Below are positions 1-5,283 of a DNA stretch of 5,841 nt, piece by piece (the first letter of the stretch is position 1; every line of letters starts with the position of its first letter). Where the stretch lies: the NCBI GenBank assembly GCA_030917445.1, contig JAUPUR010000027.1:1-5841 (forward strand), in the 5' to 3' direction. Below the pieces are notes generated by a model, which was not told where the DNA came from, did no database searches, and was given only the letters and a program-made list of their open reading frames with translations. This DNA comes from Patescibacteria group bacterium. GTDB taxonomy: Bacteria; Patescibacteriota; Microgenomatia; Levybacterales; UBA12049. The position numbers and the translations under genes are program-made.

Positions 1-158
1 ACATACAGATACTGAGAAACAACAAATGAGAGGATACTGTCTCCTAAAAACTCAAGTCTTTCATTTGACTCAAGAATTGTTTTTGATTCGTTGAGATATG
101 ATCTATGAGTAAATGCTTGTTCAAAAAGAGCTGTATTAGATATTTGTGGTAGGTTCAT
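1..158 (-). CDS. rnc: Ribonuclease III, N-terminal part (runs off left edge)
   Basis: RNase III is the double-strand-specific endoribonuclease that processes rRNA precursors and structured mRNAs in the cytoplasm. I translated this frame by hand and obtained 52 codons; the rest of the gene lies beyond base 1. The family signature NERLEFLGDS is present at residues 32-41. It carries acidic residues E33, E36 and D40, which align with E. coli E38, E41 and D45 of the catalytic endonuclease domain. Upstream of it is the usual helix with FTHRSY at residues 16-21. The ATG at 158 is the only possible start, because an in-frame TAA lies three codons upstream. The gene begins inside the end of nusB with a 23-base overlap and has no convincing ribosome binding site (a GGAAAT lies too far upstream), so translation is probably coupled to nusB. 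The dsRNA-binding domain and the later catalytic residues cannot be seen. Confidence 0.95.
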   Translation of the reverse strand, partial: MNLPQISNTALFEQAFTHRSYLNESKTILESNERLEFLGDSILSFVVSQYLY

Positions 159-504
159 GATTTTTTACAATATTTCCAAGAGCACCATTGATAAATGATG
201 GACTGGCTTGTCCGCCAAACTCCTTTCCTAGTTCAACTGCTTCATCAATAATAACATTTGTTGGTTCTGTTTTCTCAATCATAAGTTCAAAGACTGCTTG
301 TCTCAAAATTGCTAAGTCAATTTTATTTATTTTCTCAAGTGGGAATTCTGGAGCAGCTTTTTGAATCATTTCATCGATGAGAATTTTGTGAGAAAGAATA
401 AGAGCCGCTCTTTCACTCACTGGTTGAGCATGAAATTCAACTTTAAAAAGTTCTTGAACGGTATGTTGCCTTTTTACATGGCGAGGATCGTTAGGCGTTT
501 TCAT
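136..504 (-). CDS. nusB: Transcription antitermination factor NusB
   Basis: NusB is an all-helical RNA-binding protein that works with NusE (S10) on boxA RNA in rRNA operon antitermination. The protein has 122 residues, somewhat shorter than the usual 130-145. The C-terminal family core is clear: a KINKIDLAILRQAVFEL-type helix at about residues 58-74, then TNVIIDEAVELGKEFGG at about 82-98 and the SPSFINGALGNI-like end. The first helix is recognisable as KRQHTVQELF but is diverged from the common RxxAxQxLY pattern. The shortness lies mainly in the middle helices. The ATG at 504 lies inside the last codons of rpmF with a 14-base overlap. No Shine-Dalgarno sequence sits at a suitable distance, so reinitiation after rpmF translation is likely. 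The 3' end overlaps rnc. The gene order rpmF-nusB-rnc links ribosome synthesis, rRNA transcription and rRNA processing in one transcript. Confidence 0.93.
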   Translation of the reverse strand: MKTPNDPRHVKRQHTVQELFKVEFHAQPVSERAALILSHKILIDEMIQKAAPEFPLEKINKIDLAILRQAVFELMIEKTEPTNVIIDEAVELGKEFGGQASPSFINGALGNIVKNHEPTTNI

Positions 505-646
505 GAGCTACAGTTTTTTTATCCTGCTCCAATGCCTTATAAAAATTTTTCAAACGATGAGAAATAGAAGGAACACCCAGTGAGATTGCTGCGCGTCTTT
601 TTCCTTGTCTTTGTCTAGAATGTCTTTTCTTCGGTTCTTGTGGCAT
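491..646 (-). CDS. rpmF: 50S ribosomal protein bL32, short form without cysteines
   Basis: This 51-residue, very basic protein was found by translating the minus strand by hand. Its N-terminus, MPQEPKKRHSRQRQGKRRAA, matches the bL32 pattern of a short PKR/PKKR segment followed by a Ser-Arg-rich stretch and a KRRA motif. bL32 sits on the large subunit near the peptidyl-transferase side. Many bL32 proteins continue into a four-cysteine zinc ribbon. Here there is no cysteine at all, and the tail (residues 22-51, with SHRLKNFYKALEQD) is short. I checked the neighbouring frames and saw no hidden Cys-rich continuation, so a frameshift is unlikely. Start: the ATG at 646 has an AAGGA five bases upstream, the best ribosome binding site in the window. 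The stop TAA overlaps the beginning of nusB by 14 bases. The position first in an operon with nusB and rnc supports the call. A different small basic ribosomal protein is the alternative. Confidence 0.82.
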   Translation of the reverse strand: MPQEPKKRHSRQRQGKRRAAISLGVPSISHRLKNFYKALEQDKKTVAHENA

Positions 647-651
647 AGTTT

Positions 652-656
652 TCCTT
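652..656 (-). promoter_or_regulatory. Shine-Dalgarno sequence of rpmF
   Basis: On the minus strand AAGGA (within TTTAAAGGAAAACT) lies five bases before the ATG at 646, the spacing expected for 16S rRNA pairing. It fixes the rpmF start. It is also the only clear ribosome binding site in the window; the other genes appear leaderless or coupled. Confidence 0.75.
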
Positions 657-669
657 TAAAGGTTGTTAT

Positions 670-698
670 ATTTTACTCTATTTTGCTTCTTTCTGCAA
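670..698 (-). promoter_or_regulatory. Sigma-70-type promoter of the rpmF-nusB-rnc operon
   Basis: Reading the minus strand, TTGCAG (698-693) is followed after exactly 17 bases by TAAAAT (675-670). The -10 matches the consensus at five of six positions and the -35 at three of six. Initiation would fall near 663, giving a leader of about 17 bases with the AAGGA site before rpmF. The site lies in the 66-base gap between the 380-residue gene and rpmF. I see no terminator hairpin in that gap, so read-through from the upstream gene is possible. A TATAAC immediately downstream is a less well spaced alternative -10. Confidence 0.65.
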
Positions 699-712
699 CC
701 TATTCACTTACA

Positions 713-1855
713 TCAGTTCGTAACTTGAGTGATGTACTCAAAAACTCCGATTCCTTTTGCAGTTTTTCCTTGGCTTTGTACTAGTGAACCCTCACCTGAC
801 CCTAGGTACCACTGATAACTTTTTTTATCTGATTTATTGACAGCATTCGTATAGGGAAATCTCAGTGATTCGCCAATAGGATCATTGAGATTGACGATAA
901 AAAGTGGTTCCGGTGGAGTCGCTCTGCCGGAAGCGGTAGTTGTACGAGTAATTGTTTGATTTAAAGTTTCTCGAATGCCAATTTGTCTATCCTGAATTGA
1001 AGATGTGGCATTTGGGGTTTTAAGTGCATCGAGATAATAAAATGTTCCATTTTCATCCCAGAAGATAGCCCATTCTGAGGTCAATGTTTCAGGAGTGCTC
1101 AGGAATGAAAGATCGGATGCATTAAAAGAGTATGTTCGCGCATAGAAGATATATGCTTGTTCTGCCTCTTTATTGATAGTGAGTGTTCCCGTTCCTTGGT
1201 ATATAAATTTTGTTGATCCAGGAAGACTTTGAACACTGATTTCATCTTGAAGTCTTTTTGATGTTATGACGACATTTTGACTATCAAGTGAGAGTGTAGC
1301 GATGTCTTTCGTTGCATTTAGTTCAATAATTGTTGCATCGTTCCATGATCTTAGGAGGGGGTTTGCAATGACATTTGAGTTTGAGAGTGTATTTGTCACT
1401 GTTTTTCTCACCCATTCTTTCCCATTGAAATAATTTACTTTTAAATACTGAGTGTAATTTCTTTCCTGTTCAATACGTGATATTGAAAGAATAGCTGTTT
1501 TGTAAGGTGCAGATTTACTAATTGCTATATAAGTATCGTCAAAATATTGCTTGCGTGGAAGAAATTTTATAGTACTGCCAATCACTTCTGAGAATGGAGT
1601 GGGAGTTGGTGTAATTGCTACAAGCGGTGTCGGTGTTGGTGTCGCTGTAGGTACTGTTGTTAGTGGTTGTGGAGAGTCAACTGCTCCACGGAGGAAAAAT
1701 CCACTAAAAAAAACAAGAAGAACACCTACAATTGCTAGGCCAATAAGAAATTTTTTTGGAAAAAGATTCAGTGGACTATCTGTTGGAACCTCATTTTTTT
1801 CGTTTACTGGAGTAAGTGCTGGGTTAGGTTGAAGTGTATACGATGAATCAGGCAT
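713..1855 (-). CDS. Membrane-anchored protein of unknown function with Thr-Pro linker and large extracytoplasmic domain
   Basis: I do not recognise the family of this 380-residue protein. Residues 1-35 form a polar, Pro-rich cytoplasmic tail ending in PKK. Residues 36-55 are one hydrophobic membrane segment. Residues 67-87 are a Thr-Pro-rich spacer, and residues 90-380 form a soluble domain. There is no cysteine, so no lipobox, and the hydrophobic segment lies too far in for a normal cleaved signal. I therefore predict an N-in, single-pass anchor with the C-terminal domain outside. That domain is rich in alternating hydrophobic and polar segments (for example YLKVNYFNGKEWVRKTV and GTLTINKEAEQAYIFYARTY), suggesting a mostly beta fold. 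The end, GIGVFEYITQ, and the GTLTI and EWAIFW segments faintly recall two-domain lipocalin-like proteins of the AttH/CrtC type, but this is only a guess. The ATG at 1855 sits six bases after a -10 element, so the transcript is probably leaderless. It stands alone between recG and rpmF. Confidence 0.85.
   Translation of the reverse strand: MPDSSYTLQPNPALTPVNEKNEVPTDSPLNLFPKKFLIGLAIVGVLLVFFSGFFLRGAVDSPQPLTTVPTATPTPTPLVAITPTPTPFSEVIGSTIKFLPRKQYFDDTYIAISKSAPYKTAILSISRIEQERNYTQYLKVNYFNGKEWVRKTVTNTLSNSNVIANPLLRSWNDATIIELNATKDIATLSLDSQNVVITSKRLQDEISVQSLPGSTKFIYQGTGTLTINKEAEQAYIFYARTYSFNASDLSFLSTPETLTSEWAIFWDENGTFYYLDALKTPNATSSIQDRQIGIRETLNQTITRTTTASGRATPPEPLFIVNLNDPIGESLRFPYTNAVNKSDKKSYQWYLGSGEGSLVQSQGKTAKGIGVFEYITQVTN
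1595..1657 (-). repeat. Thr-Pro codon repeat encoding an extracellular spacer
   Basis: This part of the 380-residue gene encodes residues 67-87, with two TPTPTP blocks separated by LVAI. On the plus strand the DNA appears as degenerate GGTGT/CGGTGT-like units. The codons for Thr and Pro vary (ACA, ACG, ACT; CCA, CCG, CCC, CCT), so the repetition is kept at protein level more than at DNA level. Such spacers commonly extend a domain away from the membrane, which fits its place directly after the membrane segment. Confidence 0.7.
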
Positions 1856-1867
1856 ACACTAAGTGTA
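1855..1867. repeat. 13-base inverted repeat over the -10 and start codon (possible operator)
   Basis: On the plus strand the sequence is TACACTAAGTGTA: two perfect six-base arms around one central base. It covers the whole -10 hexamer, the predicted start point and the first base of the ATG of the 380-residue gene. A dimeric repressor bound here would block RNA polymerase. A short perfect palindrome can arise by chance in AT-rich DNA, and no regulator gene is nearby, so the operator role is only a suggestion. Confidence 0.35.
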
Positions 1868-1890
1868 GAAGTGGGAAACTGCTTTGTCAA
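1862..1890 (-). promoter_or_regulatory. Promoter of the 380-residue gene, predicted leaderless
   Basis: On the minus strand a perfect -35 TTGACA (1890-1885) is followed after 17 bases by TACACT (1867-1862), a four-of-six -10. Six bases later comes the ATG at 1855, placing the expected transcription start on the A of the start codon. The -35 lies just after the recG stop codon (1895-1893). The -10 is one arm of a short inverted repeat, listed separately. Confidence 0.7.
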
Positions 1891-1892
1891 TT

Positions 1893-3911
1893 CTAGTCAG
1901 GAGAGACTTTTTGCAGAAGATAAGGTTGGATTTTTGCTTGGAGGAGTGGTGAGAGTGTAGATATCTCTCCAATGTCTTCGGTCGCTCTTTTTGCTTTGTC
2001 TAGAAGTTCTCTGTCACTAAATTTTGCTATTTTAAGGAGTCTCACTCCTGATTGTTTTAGTCCATATATTTCTCCTGGTCCTCGGAGTTCAAGGTCATAT
2101 TCAGAAAGTTCTGCTCCGCTTTTCATGCTTTCCATTGCTTTTAATCTTTTTAGTGTGATTTCAGAACTCGATTCAGTAAAGAGTAGACAATATGATTGTT
2201 TGTCCCCTCTTCCCACTCTTCCACGAAGTTGATGAAGTTGTGAAAGTCCAAATCTTTCAGCTCCTTCAATGAGTATGATTGTTGCGTTTGAGATATCTAT
2301 TCCTACTTCTACGACAGGAGTAGCGACAAGAATATCAAATTTCTTTTGCTTAAATTCATCAAGGACCGTGTCTTTTTCTTTTGATCTCATTTTTCCATGG
2401 AGAAGTCCAAGTGAAAGGTCAGAGAATATTTCTGTTTGGAGCCTTTCAAATTCTTTTGTTGCTGCTTTAATTGTTGAGGCATTCTCTGACTCTTCAATAA
2501 ATGGGCATATAATAAAAACTTGAGAGTCATTTTCTTGAATTTCTTTTCTTATCCAGGCATAGGATGCAAGTCTTTTTTCCTCTGGAACGAGCCATGTTTT
2601 GATGGTTTTCCTTCCTTTAGGCATATCATGAAGGTATGTGAGTGCAAGGTCAGAATAAAGTGTAAGTGCTGCAGTACGCGGAATTGGTGTCGCTGTCATC
2701 GTCAATAGATGTGGTCGATTACCTTTTTCTCTCAATATTCCTCTTTGCTCAACCCCAAATCGTTGTTGTTCATCAATAACAATAAGACCAAGTTTGTTAA
2801 AAGTGACATTTTTACCCACAAGTGAGTGGGTACCTACTGCAATATCAAATGTTTCCTCAATTTTATTTTTAGATGTTGAGCTAGTTGCCAAAACAACTTT
2901 AACTCCTAGTGGTTTAAGAAGCGATGAGAGTGTTGCAAAATGTTGTTGAGCAAGAATTTCAGTTGGTGCCATTAACGCACCTTGAAAACCATTGAGGTAT
3001 GCAAGATAGAGTCCACACGCAGCAATAATAGTCTTGCCACTTCCCACATCCCCTTGGAGAAGTCTATTCATAACAGTTCCGCCTTGAGTATCATGAGTTA
3101 TATCTTCTACTGCAGTCTGTTGTGAAGGTGTCAGTTCAAAAGGAAGTGTTTTGAGAAAAGCATTCATTTTCTCAGAAAATGGTTGAAAGTGGATTCCTTC
3201 TTGAGTTTCTGACCAGAGTCGCTTTCGTTCCCTAGCTGCAAGTTGAAGGGTAAATAGTTCATCGAATGCGAGTCTTTGTCTTGCTTTTTCTGTTTCGTCA
3301 AATGATTGAGGATAATGAATGTGCCAAAGAGCGCTTTTAATATCCATAAAGGCATATTTTTTGAGAATTGAATTTGGTAAGTATTCTTCAATTTCAGATT
3401 CCATGGATTTGAGGGTGGAAAAAATGTGTTTTCTGACCATTTTGGAAGAAAGTCCTTGTGTTACGGGATAAATCGGAATTATTCGTCCTGTATTGACAAG
3501 CTCTTCCCCACTTGCCAGTTCATATTCAGGGGAAATAATAGCATTTTTTCCAGAGAATTTTTCAATTCTACCTGCGATGGAAAGTTCTGTTTGCAGCTTT
3601 AAATTTTTAATAATGTACGGTTGATTGAACCAGAGCAGGAGTAGCTCACCTGTTCCGTCGGAGAGAATAATTTTTTGAATGGACTTGAATCGACGAGTAT
3701 AGCTATTTTTTGCATCAATAATCGTTCCTCTTACTGTGACTACTTCACCCTCTTGGAGTTTGTCGATAGAGCTTATGATTGAGTAATCCTCATATCTACT
3801 TGGAAGATGGAAAAGAAGATCAGAGAATGTGTTGAGACCTAATTTATCGAATTTTTTGGTGTATCGTTTGAGGACAGCACCACCCTGTGAAAGAGGGGTT
3901 GTTAAATGCAT
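1893..3911 (-). CDS. recG: ATP-dependent DNA helicase RecG
   Basis: RecG is a monomeric superfamily 2 translocase that remodels stalled replication forks and branch-migrates Holliday junctions. The 672 residues are near the usual length (E. coli 693), and all parts are present. Residues 1-45 form the entry region with DLLFHLPSRYEDYS, followed by the OB-fold wedge at about 50-135. Walker A, GDVGSGKT, lies at 287-294, and the motif II box DEQQRFGVEQR at 380-390 has Gln where many RecG proteins have His. Motif III, TATPIPRT, lies at 406-413. Motif V is at about 529-543 (TPVVEVGIDISNA), motif VI, QLRGRVGRGD, at 561-570, and the TRG region at about 595-622 contains YDLELRGPGEIYG. The start MHLTTPLSQGG aligns with the common PLxxLxGVG opening, so the ATG at 3911 fits. 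It begins three bases after the stop of a 36-residue gene and lacks a clear ribosome binding site, so it is probably co-transcribed and coupled. Confidence 0.98.
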   Translation of the reverse strand: MHLTTPLSQGGAVLKRYTKKFDKLGLNTFSDLLFHLPSRYEDYSIISSIDKLQEGEVVTVRGTIIDAKNSYTRRFKSIQKIILSDGTGELLLLWFNQPYIIKNLKLQTELSIAGRIEKFSGKNAIISPEYELASGEELVNTGRIIPIYPVTQGLSSKMVRKHIFSTLKSMESEIEEYLPNSILKKYAFMDIKSALWHIHYPQSFDETEKARQRLAFDELFTLQLAARERKRLWSETQEGIHFQPFSEKMNAFLKTLPFELTPSQQTAVEDITHDTQGGTVMNRLLQGDVGSGKTIIAACGLYLAYLNGFQGALMAPTEILAQQHFATLSSLLKPLGVKVVLATSSTSKNKIEETFDIAVGTHSLVGKNVTFNKLGLIVIDEQQRFGVEQRGILREKGNRPHLLTMTATPIPRTAALTLYSDLALTYLHDMPKGRKTIKTWLVPEEKRLASYAWIRKEIQENDSQVFIICPFIEESENASTIKAATKEFERLQTEIFSDLSLGLLHGKMRSKEKDTVLDEFKQKKFDILVATPVVEVGIDISNATIILIEGAERFGLSQLHQLRGRVGRGDKQSYCLLFTESSSEITLKRLKAMESMKSGAELSEYDLELRGPGEIYGLKQSGVRLLKIAKFSDRELLDKAKRATEDIGEISTLSPLLQAKIQPYLLQKVSPD

Positions 3912-3914
3912 ACA

Positions 3915-4025
3915 TTAACCAATGAGCAAAACTGCAAATGGCAAGAAGGACGAGATGATGAGTGCACCGAGTGCAATAACCATGATAATTCTGAATGCTT
4001 TTTGATGAGTTCGAATGAAGTCCAT
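3915..4025 (-). CDS. 36-residue single-pass membrane peptide of unknown function
   Basis: This small gene was found by translating the gap between tyrS and recG. It opens with MDFIRTHQKAFR and then has a hydrophobic stretch from about residue 13 to 36 (IIMVIALGALIISSFLPFAV and so on) that is long enough for one membrane helix. The basic N-terminal part (R5, K9, R12) predicts that the N-terminus is inside. I do not recognise a family. Three things argue that it is real: it fills the gap almost exactly, it ends three bases before recG in the arrangement TAATGTATG, and a near-consensus promoter points at it with the -10 six bases before its ATG. It has no Shine-Dalgarno sequence at normal distance, which fits leaderless translation. 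Alternatively, the peptide could act mainly as a translated leader that delivers ribosomes to recG. Being so short, it would be easily missed by gene callers. Confidence 0.72.
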   Translation of the reverse strand: MDFIRTHQKAFRIIMVIALGALIISSFLPFAVLLIG

Positions 4026-4031
4026 GAAAGT

Positions 4032-4060
4032 ATTATACTAGGCCTTTTTCAGTTTGACAA
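4032..4060 (-). promoter_or_regulatory. Near-consensus sigma-70 promoter for the 36-residue gene and recG, predicted leaderless
   Basis: On the minus strand TTGTCA (4060-4055, five of six) is followed after 17 bases by a perfect TATAAT (4037-4032). Six bases later comes the ATG at 4025, so the predicted start point is the A of that codon. The -35 and spacer lie inside the last codons of tyrS, and the spacer ends with the tyrS stop codon TAG (4040-4038). It gives recG a promoter independent of tyrS. Confidence 0.75.
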
Positions 4061-5228
4061 TTTTTCTCTTTCCTATCTTCAAAATCATACCATCTTTAAC
4101 TGCAATCATACTTTGGGAGTCAGTCACTCTTTCATCATTGACGACAACTCCACCTTGTTGGAAAAGTCTTTTTGCTTCGCTTTTTGAGGAAGCAAGATTA
4201 AGTTCTACGAGAAAATCTTCATTAATATATTCTTCATCGTCAGCCGATAGCTGTACTTCTTCAATGATTTCTGGAAGTTCTCTTTTTTGTACTGTATTTT
4301 CAAAATGCAAAGCAGCAGCTTGCGCGCTTAAATCTGAGTGCAACTCTGTGACAATACGGTGTGCGAGTTCTTTCTTGAGGATCATTGGATGTTCTCCCCC
4401 TGTCAGTCTTTTTTTGAGAGTTTCAACAGCTTCAAGTGAGGTTTGTGTAGCAAGAAGAAAGTACTGGATAATTAAATCGTCTTTAATTGCCATTACTTTT
4501 GCATACATATCTTCTGGTGAGTCTTGAAGCCAAATAGCATTTCCCCATGATTTACTCATTTTCCTTCCATCTGTTCCTTCAAGAAGTGTCGTAGTCATTA
4601 CGAAAGATTCTTTTTGGCGAAGATCTTTTTGAAGAGTACGTCCTGCTTGCATGTTAAATGTCTGATCTGTTCCACCAATCTGAATATCTGTGTCCATAAA
4701 ATAGCTGTCATATCCTTGCATGACAGGATAGAGAAATTCATGAAGTCCAACTCTCTTATTTTCATCAAGTCTGCGTCTTATGAGTTCTCGACCAACAAAA
4801 TCACCAACTGAGAAGTGTTGTGCAAGTGAAATGACGTCTGAAAACCCTAATGTATTTAACCATTCACTATTGAATTTTAATGATACTTTCGAAAAATCAA
4901 CAATTTTTTCAGCTTGCTCTTTATATGATTTGAAATTATCTTGTATTTCTCTTGTTGTGAGTACTGGACGCTCAGAATCCTTGTCAGAGGTATCGCCTAT
5001 GAGTGACGTGAAATCTCCGATTAAAAATGTTACATTGTGTCCGAGATTTGAGAAGGCTTGCAATTTCCTCAACTGAACAGCATGGCCAAGATGGATACGT
5101 GTTGCTGTGGGATCTATTCCAAGATAGACATTGAGTTTTTTGTCACTTTGAAGAAGTTTGCTCAACATATCCTTTCCTGGAATAATGTTCGCAACACCCC
5201 TATATAAAATGTCGTCAATCTGGTCCAT
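4038..5228 (-). CDS. tyrS: Tyrosyl-tRNA synthetase
   Basis: This class I aminoacyl-tRNA synthetase charges tRNA-Tyr with tyrosine in the cytoplasm. The protein has 396 residues, normal for bacterial TyrRS. The HIGH motif appears as HLGH at residues 46-49 after GIDPTAT. Tyrosine-pocket elements follow as QGYDS (171-175) and GGTDQTFN (185-192), and the KMSKS loop is exact at 223-227. Residues from about 332 to the end form an S4 RNA-binding domain (SSKSEAKRLFQQGGVVVND). The GGTDQxFN form and the YPVMQGYDS segment resemble the TyrZ-type subclass more than the GGSDQWGN type. The ATG at 5228 is the only reasonable start: upstream codons reach an in-frame TGA with no start codon between. There is no ribosome binding site; instead an extended -10 lies six bases before the ATG. 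The gene is divergent from the PBP gene, and its 3' end carries the promoter of the next gene. Confidence 0.98.
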   Translation of the reverse strand: MDQIDDILYRGVANIIPGKDMLSKLLQSDKKLNVYLGIDPTATRIHLGHAVQLRKLQAFSNLGHNVTFLIGDFTSLIGDTSDKDSERPVLTTREIQDNFKSYKEQAEKIVDFSKVSLKFNSEWLNTLGFSDVISLAQHFSVGDFVGRELIRRRLDENKRVGLHEFLYPVMQGYDSYFMDTDIQIGGTDQTFNMQAGRTLQKDLRQKESFVMTTTLLEGTDGRKMSKSWGNAIWLQDSPEDMYAKVMAIKDDLIIQYFLLATQTSLEAVETLKKRLTGGEHPMILKKELAHRIVTELHSDLSAQAAALHFENTVQKRELPEIIEEVQLSADDEEYINEDFLVELNLASSKSEAKRLFQQGGVVVNDERVTDSQSMIAVKDGMILKIGKRKIVKLKKA

Positions 5229-5234
5229 AGGCTC

Positions 5235-5243
5235 AGTATAGCA
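5235..5243 (-). promoter_or_regulatory. Extended -10 promoter of tyrS, predicted leaderless
   Basis: On the minus strand TGC precedes TATACT (5240-5235, five of six), forming an extended -10. Six bases then separate it from the ATG at 5228, placing the start point on the A of the ATG. No recognisable -35 exists at 16-18 bases, which extended -10 promoters can tolerate. I see no T-box leader, and there is no room for one in the 55-base gap. Confidence 0.65.
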
Positions 5244-5268
5244 TAGTGAAGTTCAGAAATGAGATATT

Positions 5269-5277
5269 TGTTATAAT
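5269..5277 (+). promoter_or_regulatory. Extended -10 promoter of the penicillin-binding protein gene, predicted leaderless
   Basis: TGT is followed directly by a perfect TATAAT (5272-5277), an extended -10. Six bases later (GAGTAA) is the ATG at 5284. The in-frame TAA touching the ATG excludes any longer protein, so the predicted start point coincides with the start codon. No good -35 is visible. The element lies 31 bases from the oppositely directed tyrS -10, so the two polymerases could not bind together easily. Confidence 0.68.
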
Positions 5278-5283
5278 GAGTAA

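Noticed and set aside
159..172. Possible -10 (TATTGT) upstream of rnc
   Set aside because: It matches only four of six positions, has a different spacing (eight bases) from the four leaderless promoters, and lies inside an evident operon.
361..567. Plus-strand open frame opposite nusB and rpmF
   Set aside because: It is antisense to two overlapping real genes and has no family features.
647..712. Possible terminator after the 380-residue gene
   Set aside because: I looked for a GC-rich stem followed by a T-run on the minus strand and found none; the gap is explained by the rpmF promoter.
1551..1832. Plus-strand open frame with Gly-Val repeats (GVGVGV)
   Set aside because: It is the reverse strand of the Thr-Pro codon repeat in the 380-residue gene; the repeat explains the lack of stops.
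2761..2775. RecG motif II reads DEQQ instead of DEQH
   Set aside because: The Asp-Glu pair is intact and Gln for His at this box is a mild change known across superfamily 2 helicases, so I do not read it as loss of function.
4054..4527. Plus-strand open frame of 157 codons opposite tyrS
   Set aside because: It lies wholly antisense to a clear tyrosyl-tRNA synthetase gene, is Ser-rich as expected for such a shadow, and shows no recognisable motif.
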